Assembly: GCA_964404805.1 (NCBI GenBank)
Contig: CAYOLJ010000019.1
Span: 1 to 14,816, forward strand
DNA length: 14,816 bases
Direction: 5' to 3'
From: Peribacter sp964404805
GTDB lineage: Bacteria > Patescibacteriota > Gracilibacteria > Peribacterales > Peribacteraceae
A program made the position numbers and the translations under genes. The number at the start of each line of letters is the position of its first letter. The stretch's first letter is position 1. The notes beneath the pieces were generated by a model. The model saw only the letters and a program-made list of their open reading frames with translations, was not told where the DNA came from and made no database searches. Below, in pieces: positions 1 through 5,796 of the stretch.

Positions 1-1518
1 CATGTTCATGGCATCGAGGGCGATGAGATCCCTTTCTTCCTGCGTCTTGCCTTCGAGCAGATTCAAGCCCATCGGTCGTTCGGTATCGGCTGGGTTGAAG
101 TAGATCACGTCATCGGCGCGTTCCCGTGGGATGTAGGGGAGCAGATCCTCGATGAGCGAACCGTGCGGGTCGATCACGCACATGCCATTTCCGGCGTGAA
201 AGTCCTGACGGGCCATGATCTGGATGATCGAGGATTTTCCTGTACCCGTCTGACCAATGATGTAGAAGTGGCGGAATCGATCCTCATTCTTGATAAAGAT
301 TTTCTTCTTTTCGCCGCGGTGACTGTTCACACCGAGGAAAATTCCCTCCTCGGGAATATCTTTGGGCGACGGAGCAATTTTGAAATTCTGCCACTTGATC
401 GTCTCGACCTTGTTGTACTTGATGTTGGGCAGATGGAAGAAGCTCGTGAGCTCAGCGGTGCCCAACAGCAGCTTAGGCGAGGCGAGGGACTGAAGGAGTG
501 TGCGACGGGGAGAACGACGGATGAAACGCTCAACGATGGACCGCTGATTCACAAAGTGTGGCTTGCGGAATCTGTTGCCGCGGACACCGTCGAACTGCGA
601 GAACGAGGCGAGTACCGTGTCGAGGAGCTGGGAACTGCGACTGACAGTATCAGACGAGGTCACGACACGGATAACTGTTCTGAATCCGGGGCTACCGGCT
701 TTTTCGTCGACTGCCTTGCTGTACTCTTCCACCATCTGCGAAACACGTTCCCCGGTAGACTGCCGTTCCTGCTGCGGAGTGAGATCGCTGCCGGGCAGAA
801 AGAGATTGATGACGGCGCTGATCCAATGGAGGGGATTCCAGAACGAGAGCTCCTTCTTCTTCGGGTTGATCAAACGCACAGCTTCTTTCTGCAGCTTCTG
901 CTGCCAGCCCGATCGTACCGGTCGAAGCACGAACTGAATGGCGGCACCCTCCGAGATTTTGAATTTTGAGAAGGCATTGGTGATGGTATTGAGTGGGTCG
1001 CTCTTGAGCTGTTCGTACGAGCGGAATACCGACGCGAAGGGCTTCTTTGGCAGCAGCACTTGTGCCGAGACAACGGAGGAGTCGGTGAAAATATTGTAGT
1101 CTTCGACTTCATCGATGATCACATCCGGATAGAACGCCGTCATTTGCTTTTCAACAAGATGTGAGACAGAACGCGGGCACACCACGAAGAACAATATCTC
1201 GCCCGCCAAGGCGGCGTACTCCATCGAGAAGAAGGGCTGCCCGCGCCAAAAACGTGTGGGAGAGGTGGAGTAGAGACTGTGGAGGGATTGGTAGAGGTGA
1301 TCCATCACCCCGAGGACCATTTTGAAATCGTGGCCTACCGAGAACTTCTCTGATTCCACTTCCCGGTCTTGTTTACTCTCTTTTTTGGGAACCAGAATCT
1401 GCAGAAAGACCAGATCCTGCTCACGTCGCATATCCTGCCACAGGCGCAGCACCCAGAGCACTATGGCGACTGTTCCGCACAGAGCGAGGAGGCCTAAGAG
1501 GACGAGGAGGAAATTCAC
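1..1518 (-). CDS. VirD4/TraG/HerA-like membrane ATPase (type IV secretion coupling-protein family), C-terminus cut off
   Basis: This reading frame is open from a GTG at 1518 to the left edge (506 codons); the rest lies outside. Residues about 2-24 (NFLLVLLGLLALCGTV and onward) form one hydrophobic membrane anchor. A long middle region of about 380 residues resembles the accessory domain of TraG/DUF87-like proteins of CPR bacteria. A Walker A motif, GQTGTGKS, lies at residues 422-429, followed by VIDPHGSLIEDLL, typical of VirD4/TraD/HerA-type ATPases that pump DNA or protein at the membrane. The Walker B and arginine-finger regions would be beyond the edge. An in-frame TAG lies five codons upstream, with no other start between, so GTG 1518 is the furthest upstream start. 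No Shine-Dalgarno sequence is present; an extended -10 box sits just upstream. The family call is good; the exact substrate (conjugation, pilus or other export) cannot be told. Confidence 0.85.
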   Translation of the reverse strand, partial: MNFLLVLLGLLALCGTVAIVLWVLRLWQDMRREQDLVFLQILVPKKESKQDREVESEKFSVGHDFKMVLGVMDHLYQSLHSLYSTSPTRFWRGQPFFSMEYAALAGEILFFVVCPRSVSHLVEKQMTAFYPDVIIDEVEDYNIFTDSSVVSAQVLLPKKPFASVFRSYEQLKSDPLNTITNAFSKFKISEGAAIQFVLRPVRSGWQQKLQKEAVRLINPKKKELSFWNPLHWISAVINLFLPGSDLTPQQERQSTGERVSQMVEEYSKAVDEKAGSPGFRTVIRVVTSSDTVSRSSQLLDTVLASFSQFDGVRGNRFRKPHFVNQRSIVERFIRRSPRRTLLQSLASPKLLLGTAELTSFFHLPNIKYNKVETIKWQNFKIAPSPKDIPEEGIFLGVNSHRGEKKKIFIKNEDRFRHFYIIGQTGTGKSSIIQIMARQDFHAGNGMCVIDPHGSLIEDLLPYIPRERADDVIYFNPADTERPMGLNLLEGKTQEERDLIALDAMNM

Positions 1519-1527
1519 GTTGCGCGT

Positions 1528-1536
1528 ATCCTACCA
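1528..1536 (-). promoter_or_regulatory. Possible extended -10 promoter of the VirD4-like gene
   Basis: On the minus strand TGG-TAGGAT (extended -10, 4/6 match to TATAAT) ends 9 nt before the GTG start. No convincing -35 is seen 17 nt upstream (CACACA). If used, transcription would start about 2-3 nt before GTG. It is weak alone but fits the placement seen at other genes here. Confidence 0.4.
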
Positions 1537-1633
1537 TTTTACCACGAAAATGTGTGTGGAGGGAGGGATTGTAGACTGGGTATTGAGATTGGAGTGGTGG
1601 TGAGATTGTAGGATTATTCGACAAATCTGGGGC

Positions 1634-1854
1634 TCTTTCCACCTTTGTCGGCGACAAAGGTGGAGCCAAAGCGCCGGCGCGCCAATCCCCACTCCTCCCG
1701 GCTCTGTGCCTTCTCGCCGACTCCTACAAGGATTCGGAGTCGTTCTCATCGGCCGTTGGCAGGGCCTCCCTCTTCACCCCCCCGTGGCGCGCCTCCTCCA
1801 CGAGTTGAGAAGGAGAGCGCAAGTATCTTGATAAAAAACCGTCGCGAAGCGCGG
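1634..1854 (-). repeat. Structured intergenic repeat, copy 1
   Basis: This is homologous to 11748-11973, in the same orientation. In plus-strand order it holds: hairpin 1 at 1638-1664 (12-bp stem TCCACCTTTGTC, loop GGC); a C-rich block; hairpin 2 at 1718-1742 (7-bp stem CGACTCC/GGAGTCG around a loop containing AAGGATTC); a reduced hairpin 3 near 1752-1760; the conserved block TTCACCCCCCCGTGGCG; and hairpin 4 at 1839-1854. Copies 1 and 2 differ in the stems of hairpins 1 and 2 by paired substitutions that keep pairing. No credible protein is encoded. It lies downstream of the receiver gene and upstream of the ATPase gene, both read on the minus strand. It could be a mobile palindromic element, a structured 3' UTR or an unknown RNA. 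Confidence 0.75.
1833..1854 (-). terminator. Intrinsic terminator
   Basis: Read on the minus strand, CCGCGC-TTC-GCG(A)CGG forms a 6-bp stem with one bulged A and a TTC loop, followed at once by TTTTTT. It would stop transcripts coming from the receiver gene, whose stop codon is about 180 nt upstream, before they enter the ATPase gene. It coincides with hairpin 4 of the structured repeat. Confidence 0.6.
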
Positions 1855-1858
1855 GTCT

Positions 1859-1920
1859 CGCCCGTTCGACTCCTCGCTGACGCTCGTCGCTCAGGGCGCC
1901 CTGAGCGCAGTCGAAGGGCG
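1859..1920. repeat. REP-like nested palindrome
   Basis: A perfect 20-bp palindrome with half-site CGCTCAGGGC is centred at 1897/1898. It is nested inside outer arms TTCGACT (1865-1871) and AGTCGAA (1909-1915), with further arms CGCCC (1859-1863) and GGGCG (1916-1920). The inner loop is asymmetric. The word CTGAGCGCAGTCGAAGGG resembles, from memory, a palindromic REP-type repeat scattered through many unrelated environmental bacterial genomes. No transposase gene is present in the window. Confidence 0.7.
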
Positions 1921-1941
1921 CGGGTTCTAAGCGCTGGCCGC

Positions 1942-2022
1942 AGGTCCCCGGTGGGAAGCGACACCACCTAAGGGAAAAGAGAGTTTATGGGAGAAAAACC
2001 GTCCGAAGGTCCCCGTGGGAAG
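1942..2022. repeat. Short duplicated motif flanking the REP-like palindrome
   Basis: AGGTCCCCGGTGGGAAG (1942-1958) recurs as AGGTCCCCGTGGGAAG (2007-2022), one base shorter. Each is preceded by AAAAACCGTC: at 1834-1843, separated from its partner by the palindrome, and at 1994-2003, almost adjacent to its partner. The right-hand unit looks like the left-hand one without the palindromic segment. No gene is seen here. Confidence 0.55.
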
Positions 2023-2036
2023 ATTTGTCTCTCATG

Positions 2037-2423
2037 CTACTTCTGCCACATGTCTTTTGCTTTGAGGAGGGTCATCACTTTCTCCAACAGAGTTTTGATG
2101 GTCATTTCACTCTTGATGAAGAAGTCATCCGCACCCAATCCGATGCTGCGCTCCTGGTTCTTCGTATCGCCGAAATTACTGAGGACGATAATCGGGAAGG
2201 TACGCTGCGCGCGCGGGAACCGCTCCAGAACGGCAAATCCATCCAAGACCGGCATATTCAGATCTAAAATGACGAGATCGGGTTTCTCTTTCTCGATTTC
2301 TGTAATCGCTTCCTGTCCATCTTTCACCGCACGGATCGTGAAACCGCCGATGGTAAACTTCTTCACGTATACCTCGCGGAGTACGGCGTCATCTTCAGCG
2401 ATGAGGATGTTTGGTGCAGGCAT
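2037..2423 (-). CDS. CheY-like stand-alone response regulator receiver protein
   Basis: This 128-residue protein consists of one receiver (REC) domain with no output domain. Key residues are present: acidic D11-D12 (in IAEDD), the phospho-acceptor D54 in LVILDLNMP, S82 in IVLSNFGD and K104 in FFIKSEM. By family knowledge, a histidine kinase phosphorylates the Asp and the protein then binds a partner. No kinase or partner gene lies nearby, so its input is unknown. ATG 2423 was chosen because ILIAEDD follows at the usual distance and because the promoter's predicted start point falls 2 nt upstream. A TTG one codon earlier (2426) would lie outside that transcript. It is separated from tsf by about 107 nt and has its own promoter. 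It ends with TAG. Confidence 0.92.
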   Translation of the reverse strand: MPAPNILIAEDDAVLREVYVKKFTIGGFTIRAVKDGQEAITEIEKEKPDLVILDLNMPVLDGFAVLERFPRAQRTFPIIVLSNFGDTKNQERSIGLGADDFFIKSEMTIKTLLEKVMTLLKAKDMWQK

Positions 2424-2431
2424 CAACTACC

Positions 2432-2460
2432 ATTATACGCCTTTCGTGATGGTCTGTGAA
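2432..2460 (-). promoter_or_regulatory. Sigma70-type promoter of the receiver gene, apparently leaderless
   Basis: On the minus strand TTCACA (2460-2455), a 17-nt spacer and a perfect TATAAT (2437-2432). The -10 box ends 8 nt before ATG 2423, so transcription should start at about 2425. That leaves at most about two leader nucleotides and no room for a Shine-Dalgarno sequence. Confidence 0.75.
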
Positions 2461-2530
2461 GGTGTGTTCATGGCCTCATGAAAGCACGTCTCACGTCGCA
2501 ACGTTTCAAAATATGCTCCTTTGGCAGCTT

Positions 2531-3307
2531 TTAGCCAATAGCCAGACGCACGTAGGAGGTCACTTTTGCCGTTCCGAGGAACTGCTCTACGGTCTTCGTG
2601 GGGTCCTTGACGAACGACTGCTTGGTCAGAGCGCTCTCTTCGCGGAATTTCTTCTCCTTGCCGAGCATGATCTTATCGAACATGGCCTCAGGCTTGCCCT
2701 CCTTCTTGAGCTGTTCGCGCCAGATCTCTTTTTCCTGCTCCACTTTTTCAGCGGGCATCTCTTCGGGACGCATGACCGTTGGATTCATAGCTGCCGCGTG
2801 CATGGCGACATCGCGGGCGTCTTCTGACTTGCCACCTTCAAGTGCGATGATCACACCGATCTTACTGTTCGTGTGCAGATACGTGCCGAGCGTCGTGCCT
2901 GTTATTCGGTGGCATTCTTCGAGCGAAATATTTTCACCGAGTTTCTGCACGAGTTCAGGAACGCTTTTCTCCGCTAGCGTTTTCAGAGCATCCTCGCCTT
3001 TCTCGAGCAGCGTATCGACGAGGCTCGTGCCCGTGGTGCGGAAGTTGTCGTCGCGTGCGACGAAATCTGTCTCACACTTGAGCAGGACCAAGGCTGCTGT
3101 ATCGGCATTTTGGGCGAGAAACACGAGACCCTCGAACTGATCACGTGCTGCCTTCTTGGTTGCCTGCGCGATGCCGCGCTTACGAAGAATTTCAATGGCC
3201 TTCTCTTCGTTGCCCTGAGACTCTTCGAGTGCTTTCTTACACTCCATCATCGAAACACCGGTGCGCTGACGTAGAGAAGAAACGGCGGAGGCGGAGACGG
3301 GGGACAT
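2531..3307 (-). CDS. tsf: Translation elongation factor Ts
   Basis: This 258-residue protein is EF-Ts, the nucleotide-exchange factor that restores EF-Tu-GTP. The N-terminal UBA-like domain carries the family signature LRQRTGVSMMECKKALEE (about residues 12-29), then AIEILRKRG and the core domains (FVARDDNF, ALEGGK, DVAMHAAAMNP, REQLKKEGKPEAMFDKIMLGK). ATG 3307 was chosen because MSPVSASAVSSLRQ fits the family N-terminus; upstream in-frame codons only cover the rpsB end and the C-rich spacer. It lies 37 nt after the rpsB stop in the usual rpsB-tsf order. No Shine-Dalgarno sequence is present. Instead, four C-rich heptads end 1 nt before ATG. No clear terminator follows the TAA; only a weak TTGGC/GCCAA stem overlaps the stop codon. 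Confidence 0.96.
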   Translation of the reverse strand: MSPVSASAVSSLRQRTGVSMMECKKALEESQGNEEKAIEILRKRGIAQATKKAARDQFEGLVFLAQNADTAALVLLKCETDFVARDDNFRTTGTSLVDTLLEKGEDALKTLAEKSVPELVQKLGENISLEECHRITGTTLGTYLHTNSKIGVIIALEGGKSEDARDVAMHAAAMNPTVMRPEEMPAEKVEQEKEIWREQLKKEGKPEAMFDKIMLGKEKKFREESALTKQSFVKDPTKTVEQFLGTAKVTSYVRLAIG

Positions 3308-3336
3308 AGGCGAGGGGATAGGGCGTAGGGCGTAGG
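3308..3336 (-). promoter_or_regulatory. C-rich heptad array immediately upstream of tsf
   Basis: Read on the coding strand, four consecutive heptads CCTACGC, CCTACGC, CCTATCC and CCTCGCC are followed by a single T and then ATG. The same four-heptad pattern with a 1-nt gap precedes rpsB. It occupies the position where a ribosome-binding site would be. Its function is unknown. Confidence 0.7.
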
Positions 3337-3344
3337 AATGAGGG

Positions 3345-4058
3345 TTAGGCGGCAACGTTTTCTTTAGTTGGAATGCGCTCCTTCGGGGAACCGCCCAGCG
3401 CATCGCGAACAGTTGAGAGAATGATGCCGATAGACTTCACGGCGTCGTCATTGGCCGGAATGAATTGTTGAAAGAGTTTCGGATCCACGTTGCTATCGCA
3501 GATGCCGAAGACGGGAATCTTGAGCACGTTCGCTTCAAGTACGGCTACGCGGTCGCGGAGTGCGTCGATCACGAAGATGGCATCGGGAACCCGCGTCATA
3601 CCCGATACGCTGCCAAGGGCCGTCTCGAGTTTGGCCATTTTCTTTCTCAGCATCGTCTGTTCCTTCTTGGTGTACTTATCGATTTCACCGGAGCGGAACG
3701 ATTCTTTAAGCTCGAGGAAATACTTGATGCGACGCTTGATAGTAGGCCAGTTGGTGAGGAGTCCTGGGATCCATTTCTTGGTCACCGTAGGTTGACGGAG
3801 TGTCTCGCCGATCTCTTCGATTAGGGGAATGCTCTGTTGCTTGGTGGAGGCGAAGAGGATGGTCTTACCCTCTGCTTGCAGTTTCTTCAGCTGCTCAACG
3901 ACGAGTTCCAAATGCGTCTTCGTCTGCGTGAGATCGAAGATATGAATGCCCCTGCGTACGCCGTAGAGGTACGGCGCCATGCGCGGATTCCATTTGTTCT
4001 TGGGGTGGCCGATGTGACAGGCGGCCACGAACAGTTCCTTTTCCGTCGGGAGGGACAT
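3345..4058 (-). CDS. rpsB: Small-subunit ribosomal protein uS2
   Basis: This 237-residue protein is S2. Recognisable blocks are HIGHPKNKWNPRMAPYLYG (residues 15-33), GIHIFDLTQT, TILFASTKQQ, WIPGLLTNWPTIKRRIKYF, RVPDAIFVIDALRD, and IPVFGICDSNVDP followed by IPANDDAVKSI. S2 joins the 30S subunit late, at the head-body junction, and is essential. It is the first gene of an rpsB-tsf operon with its own promoter at 4244-4272 and a leader of about 180 nt. ATG 4058 fits the family N-terminus and follows the same heptad array as tsf. Both coding sequences also begin ATGTCCC. No Shine-Dalgarno sequence is seen. It ends with TAA. Confidence 0.97.
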   Translation of the reverse strand: MSLPTEKELFVAACHIGHPKNKWNPRMAPYLYGVRRGIHIFDLTQTKTHLELVVEQLKKLQAEGKTILFASTKQQSIPLIEEIGETLRQPTVTKKWIPGLLTNWPTIKRRIKYFLELKESFRSGEIDKYTKKEQTMLRKKMAKLETALGSVSGMTRVPDAIFVIDALRDRVAVLEANVLKIPVFGICDSNVDPKLFQQFIPANDDAVKSIGIILSTVRDALGGSPKERIPTKENVAA

Positions 4059-4087
4059 GGGTGAGGGGGTAGGGATTAGGGCGTAGG
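4059..4087 (-). promoter_or_regulatory. C-rich heptad array immediately upstream of rpsB
   Basis: Coding-strand heptads CCTACGC, CCTAATC, CCTACCC and CCTCACC are followed by a single C and then ATG. The phase, number, order and 1-nt gap to ATG are identical to the array before tsf. No Shine-Dalgarno sequence is present. The opposite strand has GGG/GGGGG runs. Confidence 0.7.
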
Positions 4088-4237
4088 ACGTAAGGGATGC
4101 AGACCGTGCAGTCTGTTGATCTCGGTGCGGTGGAAGTATCCTTGGCTTCCCTTCGATGTCTACTCGTCTGGTGCGGAGGATTTCCCTCAGGGTCTCACCC
4201 TTTTAGGATCAGGACCGCGACGATCGATCGAAAGTGC
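4088..4237 (-). promoter_or_regulatory. Long rpsB leader with small hairpins
   Basis: From the predicted start (about 4237) to the heptads the transcript has about 150 nt without a gene. Visible elements are AGGGT-GAG-ACCCT and GAGG-GAAAT-CCTC stem-loops, a CAGAC/GTCTG stem (4100-4115), and a direct repeat read as CCGCACC on the transcript (4124-4130 and 4170-4176). By analogy with S2 leaders in other bacteria it may be an autoregulatory site, but I cannot match it to a known leader family. Confidence 0.4.
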
Positions 4238-4243
4238 GGGTTG

Positions 4244-4272
4244 TTTATACAGAAGGCGATTCTTCCCTGCAA
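4244..4272 (-). promoter_or_regulatory. Sigma70-type promoter of the rpsB-tsf operon
   Basis: On the minus strand TTGCAG (4272-4267), a 17-nt spacer and TATAAA (4249-4244). It begins 18 nt past the glyS stop codon. Predicted start about 4237, giving a leader of roughly 180 nt, unlike the near-zero leaders of other genes here. Confidence 0.7.
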
Positions 4273-4290
4273 CCGTTTTCTCTTAAGAAT

Positions 4291-5685
4291 TCAGCGAAGT
4301 TTCCCGACGAGCTCCTCGATGTGTATGCGTTCCTGCTTGAGACTGTCGCGGTCACGTAGGGTCACCGTGTCACTCGCCCCCTGCTTGTCATCCTCCCCGA
4401 GCGTGCCGAAGTCCACTGTCACGCACTTGGGTGTGCCGATCTCATCCTGCCGGCGATAGCGCTTGCCGATACTGCCCGTCACATCAAAATCCACAACGAG
4501 GTCCGTCTCTTGTACAACTTTTTTGTACAGCTCTTGTGCCTTGGCGACGAGGTGTTCCTTCTTACTGAGCGGCAGAATGGCCACATCAATCGGAGCGAGC
4601 TTGGGATGAAACTTCATCACGGTGCGCGTCTCGCCGTTCTCGAGCTTTTCTTCGGTGTAGGCCTCGAGTAGGAAGGTCAAGACCGTGCGATCGCAGCCGA
4701 AGCTCGGCTCAACCACATGGGGCAGGAACTTCTTGGTGGCATCGTCTAAGTCTGTGTACTTCATGTCTTCGCCACTGGTTTTCTCGTGCTGCGAGAGATC
4801 GAAATCCCCGCGATTCGCCAGCCCAAAGAGCTCGCCCCATCCCCAGGGGAACTGGTACTCGATGTCGATCGTGCGGGAGCTGTAGTGGCTGAGTTCTTTC
4901 TTGTCGTGTTCGCGTATGCGCAGGTTTTTCTTCGTGATACCCAGAGACAGGTACCAATCCCAGACGGTCTCCTTCCATTCTTCGAACGCCTTTTTATCCT
5001 CACCTGGTTCCACGAAGTACTCGATTTCCATCTGCTCGAACTCCCGCGTGCGGAAGGTGAAATTACCCGGTGTGATCTCATTGCGGAACGCCTTGCCGAT
5101 CTGTCCCACGCCGAAGGGAAGCCGGGGACGCATGGTGTTCATCACGTTCTTGAAGTTCACGAAGATGCCCTGCGCAGTCTCGGGGCGGAGGTAGATGTCG
5201 CTGCCCTCTCCTTCGATCACGCCCTGTTGCGTCTTGAACATGAGGTTGAACTTTTTGGCTTCGGTCCAGGCGATTTTGCCGCAGGCGGGGCAGGGGATTT
5301 TTTCGGCGACGAGCATGGGCTGCACTTGATCGAGTGTGAGCACGGCTGCCGCTTCCACTCCCAATTTCTCTTCGAGTAGCTTGTCGCCGCGAAAGCGCTC
5401 TTTGCAGTTTTTACAGTCCACCAGAGGGTCGTTGAAGTTGCTCACGTGCCCGCTCGCTTCCCACACCTTGGGGTTCATCAGAATCGCGGCATCGAGCCCC
5501 ACCATGTCAGGACGCTTGTGGACGAAGGTTTTCCACCATTCCTTCTTCACGCGATTCTTGAGCTCTACGCCCAAGGGACCGTAGTCCCACGTGTTGGCGA
5601 GACCGCCGTAGATCTCGGATCCGGGGAAGATGAAGCCGCGACGCTTAGAGAGAGAAACGAGCTGGTCGAGAGAGGTGGCTGGCAT
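4291..5685 (-). CDS. glyS: Glycyl-tRNA synthetase, single-chain dimeric type
   Basis: This 464-residue class II synthetase charges tRNA-Gly. It is the single-chain alpha2 type, not the alpha/beta two-subunit type. Its N-terminus, SLDQLVSLSKRRGFIFPGSEIYGG, resembles Thermus-type enzymes. A zinc-ribbon insert has C91-x2-C94 and C132-x2-C135. Class II elements include LRPETAQGIFVNF, motif 2 (FRNEITPGNFTFRTREFEQMEIEYF, about 200-224) and motif 3 (EPSFGCDRTVLTFLLEAY, about 326-343). The anticodon-binding domain fills the C-terminus (APIDVAILPL to the end). ATG 5685 matches family N-termini. Extending to 5796 would add a non-homologous stretch that reads back through the divergent promoter. It ends with TGA, so TGA acts as stop here. 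I see no clear promoter or Shine-Dalgarno sequence in the 111 nt shared with the divergent protease gene. Confidence 0.96.
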   Translation of the reverse strand: MPATSLDQLVSLSKRRGFIFPGSEIYGGLANTWDYGPLGVELKNRVKKEWWKTFVHKRPDMVGLDAAILMNPKVWEASGHVSNFNDPLVDCKNCKERFRGDKLLEEKLGVEAAAVLTLDQVQPMLVAEKIPCPACGKIAWTEAKKFNLMFKTQQGVIEGEGSDIYLRPETAQGIFVNFKNVMNTMRPRLPFGVGQIGKAFRNEITPGNFTFRTREFEQMEIEYFVEPGEDKKAFEEWKETVWDWYLSLGITKKNLRIREHDKKELSHYSSRTIDIEYQFPWGWGELFGLANRGDFDLSQHEKTSGEDMKYTDLDDATKKFLPHVVEPSFGCDRTVLTFLLEAYTEEKLENGETRTVMKFHPKLAPIDVAILPLSKKEHLVAKAQELYKKVVQETDLVVDFDVTGSIGKRYRRQDEIGTPKCVTVDFGTLGEDDKQGASDTVTLRDRDSLKQERIHIEELVGKLR

Positions 5686-5755
5686 GTCGAGTGGGAGCGT
5701 AGCGAATGCTCGCGCAAACTGCCACTCCGCTCCGTCTCCTGAGGGATTCGACGTA

Positions 5756-5784
5756 TTTTCAAGGATCAAAATATATGTTATAAT
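5756..5784 (+). promoter_or_regulatory. Extended -10 promoter of the PrsW-like gene, apparently leaderless
   Basis: TTTTCA (5756-5761), a 17-nt spacer, and TGT-TATAAT (TATAAT at 5779-5784, with the extended TGn). The -10 ends 12 nt before ATG 5797, so transcription should begin at about 5791, leaving a leader of about 6 nt with no Shine-Dalgarno sequence. Confidence 0.75.
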
Positions 5785-5796
5785 CAACTCAAACAC

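Noticed and set aside
163..969. 268-codon plus-strand open frame
   Set aside because: It lies antisense within the VirD4-like ATPase gene, whose Walker A motif and membrane anchor are clear; the plus-strand product resembles no family.
1645..1971. Possible small protein in the gap before the receiver gene
   Set aside because: The frame spans hairpins and the REP-like palindrome; its translation is Arg/Ser/Pro-rich and explained by palindromic DNA.
3308..3403. Upstream extension of tsf into the rpsB end
   Set aside because: The frame only reads the C-rich heptads and the rpsB 3' end; EF-Ts homology starts at MSPVSASAVSSLRQ.
3308..4087. Telomere-like or G-quadruplex DNA from the heptads
   Set aside because: The G-runs on the plus strand are mostly two or three bases and irregular. 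Precise placement before two ATGs fits a leader element better.
4088..4260. TPP-like or T-box riboswitch in the rpsB leader
   Set aside because: CCTGAGGGAAA-like and GGGTGAGACC words looked suggestive, but I cannot find the required conserved cores or a T-box AGGGUGG motif.
5686..5796. Upstream extension of glyS to 5796
   Set aside because: The added 37 residues are not GlyRS-like and cover the divergent TATAAT promoter; MPATSLDQLV matches family N-termini.
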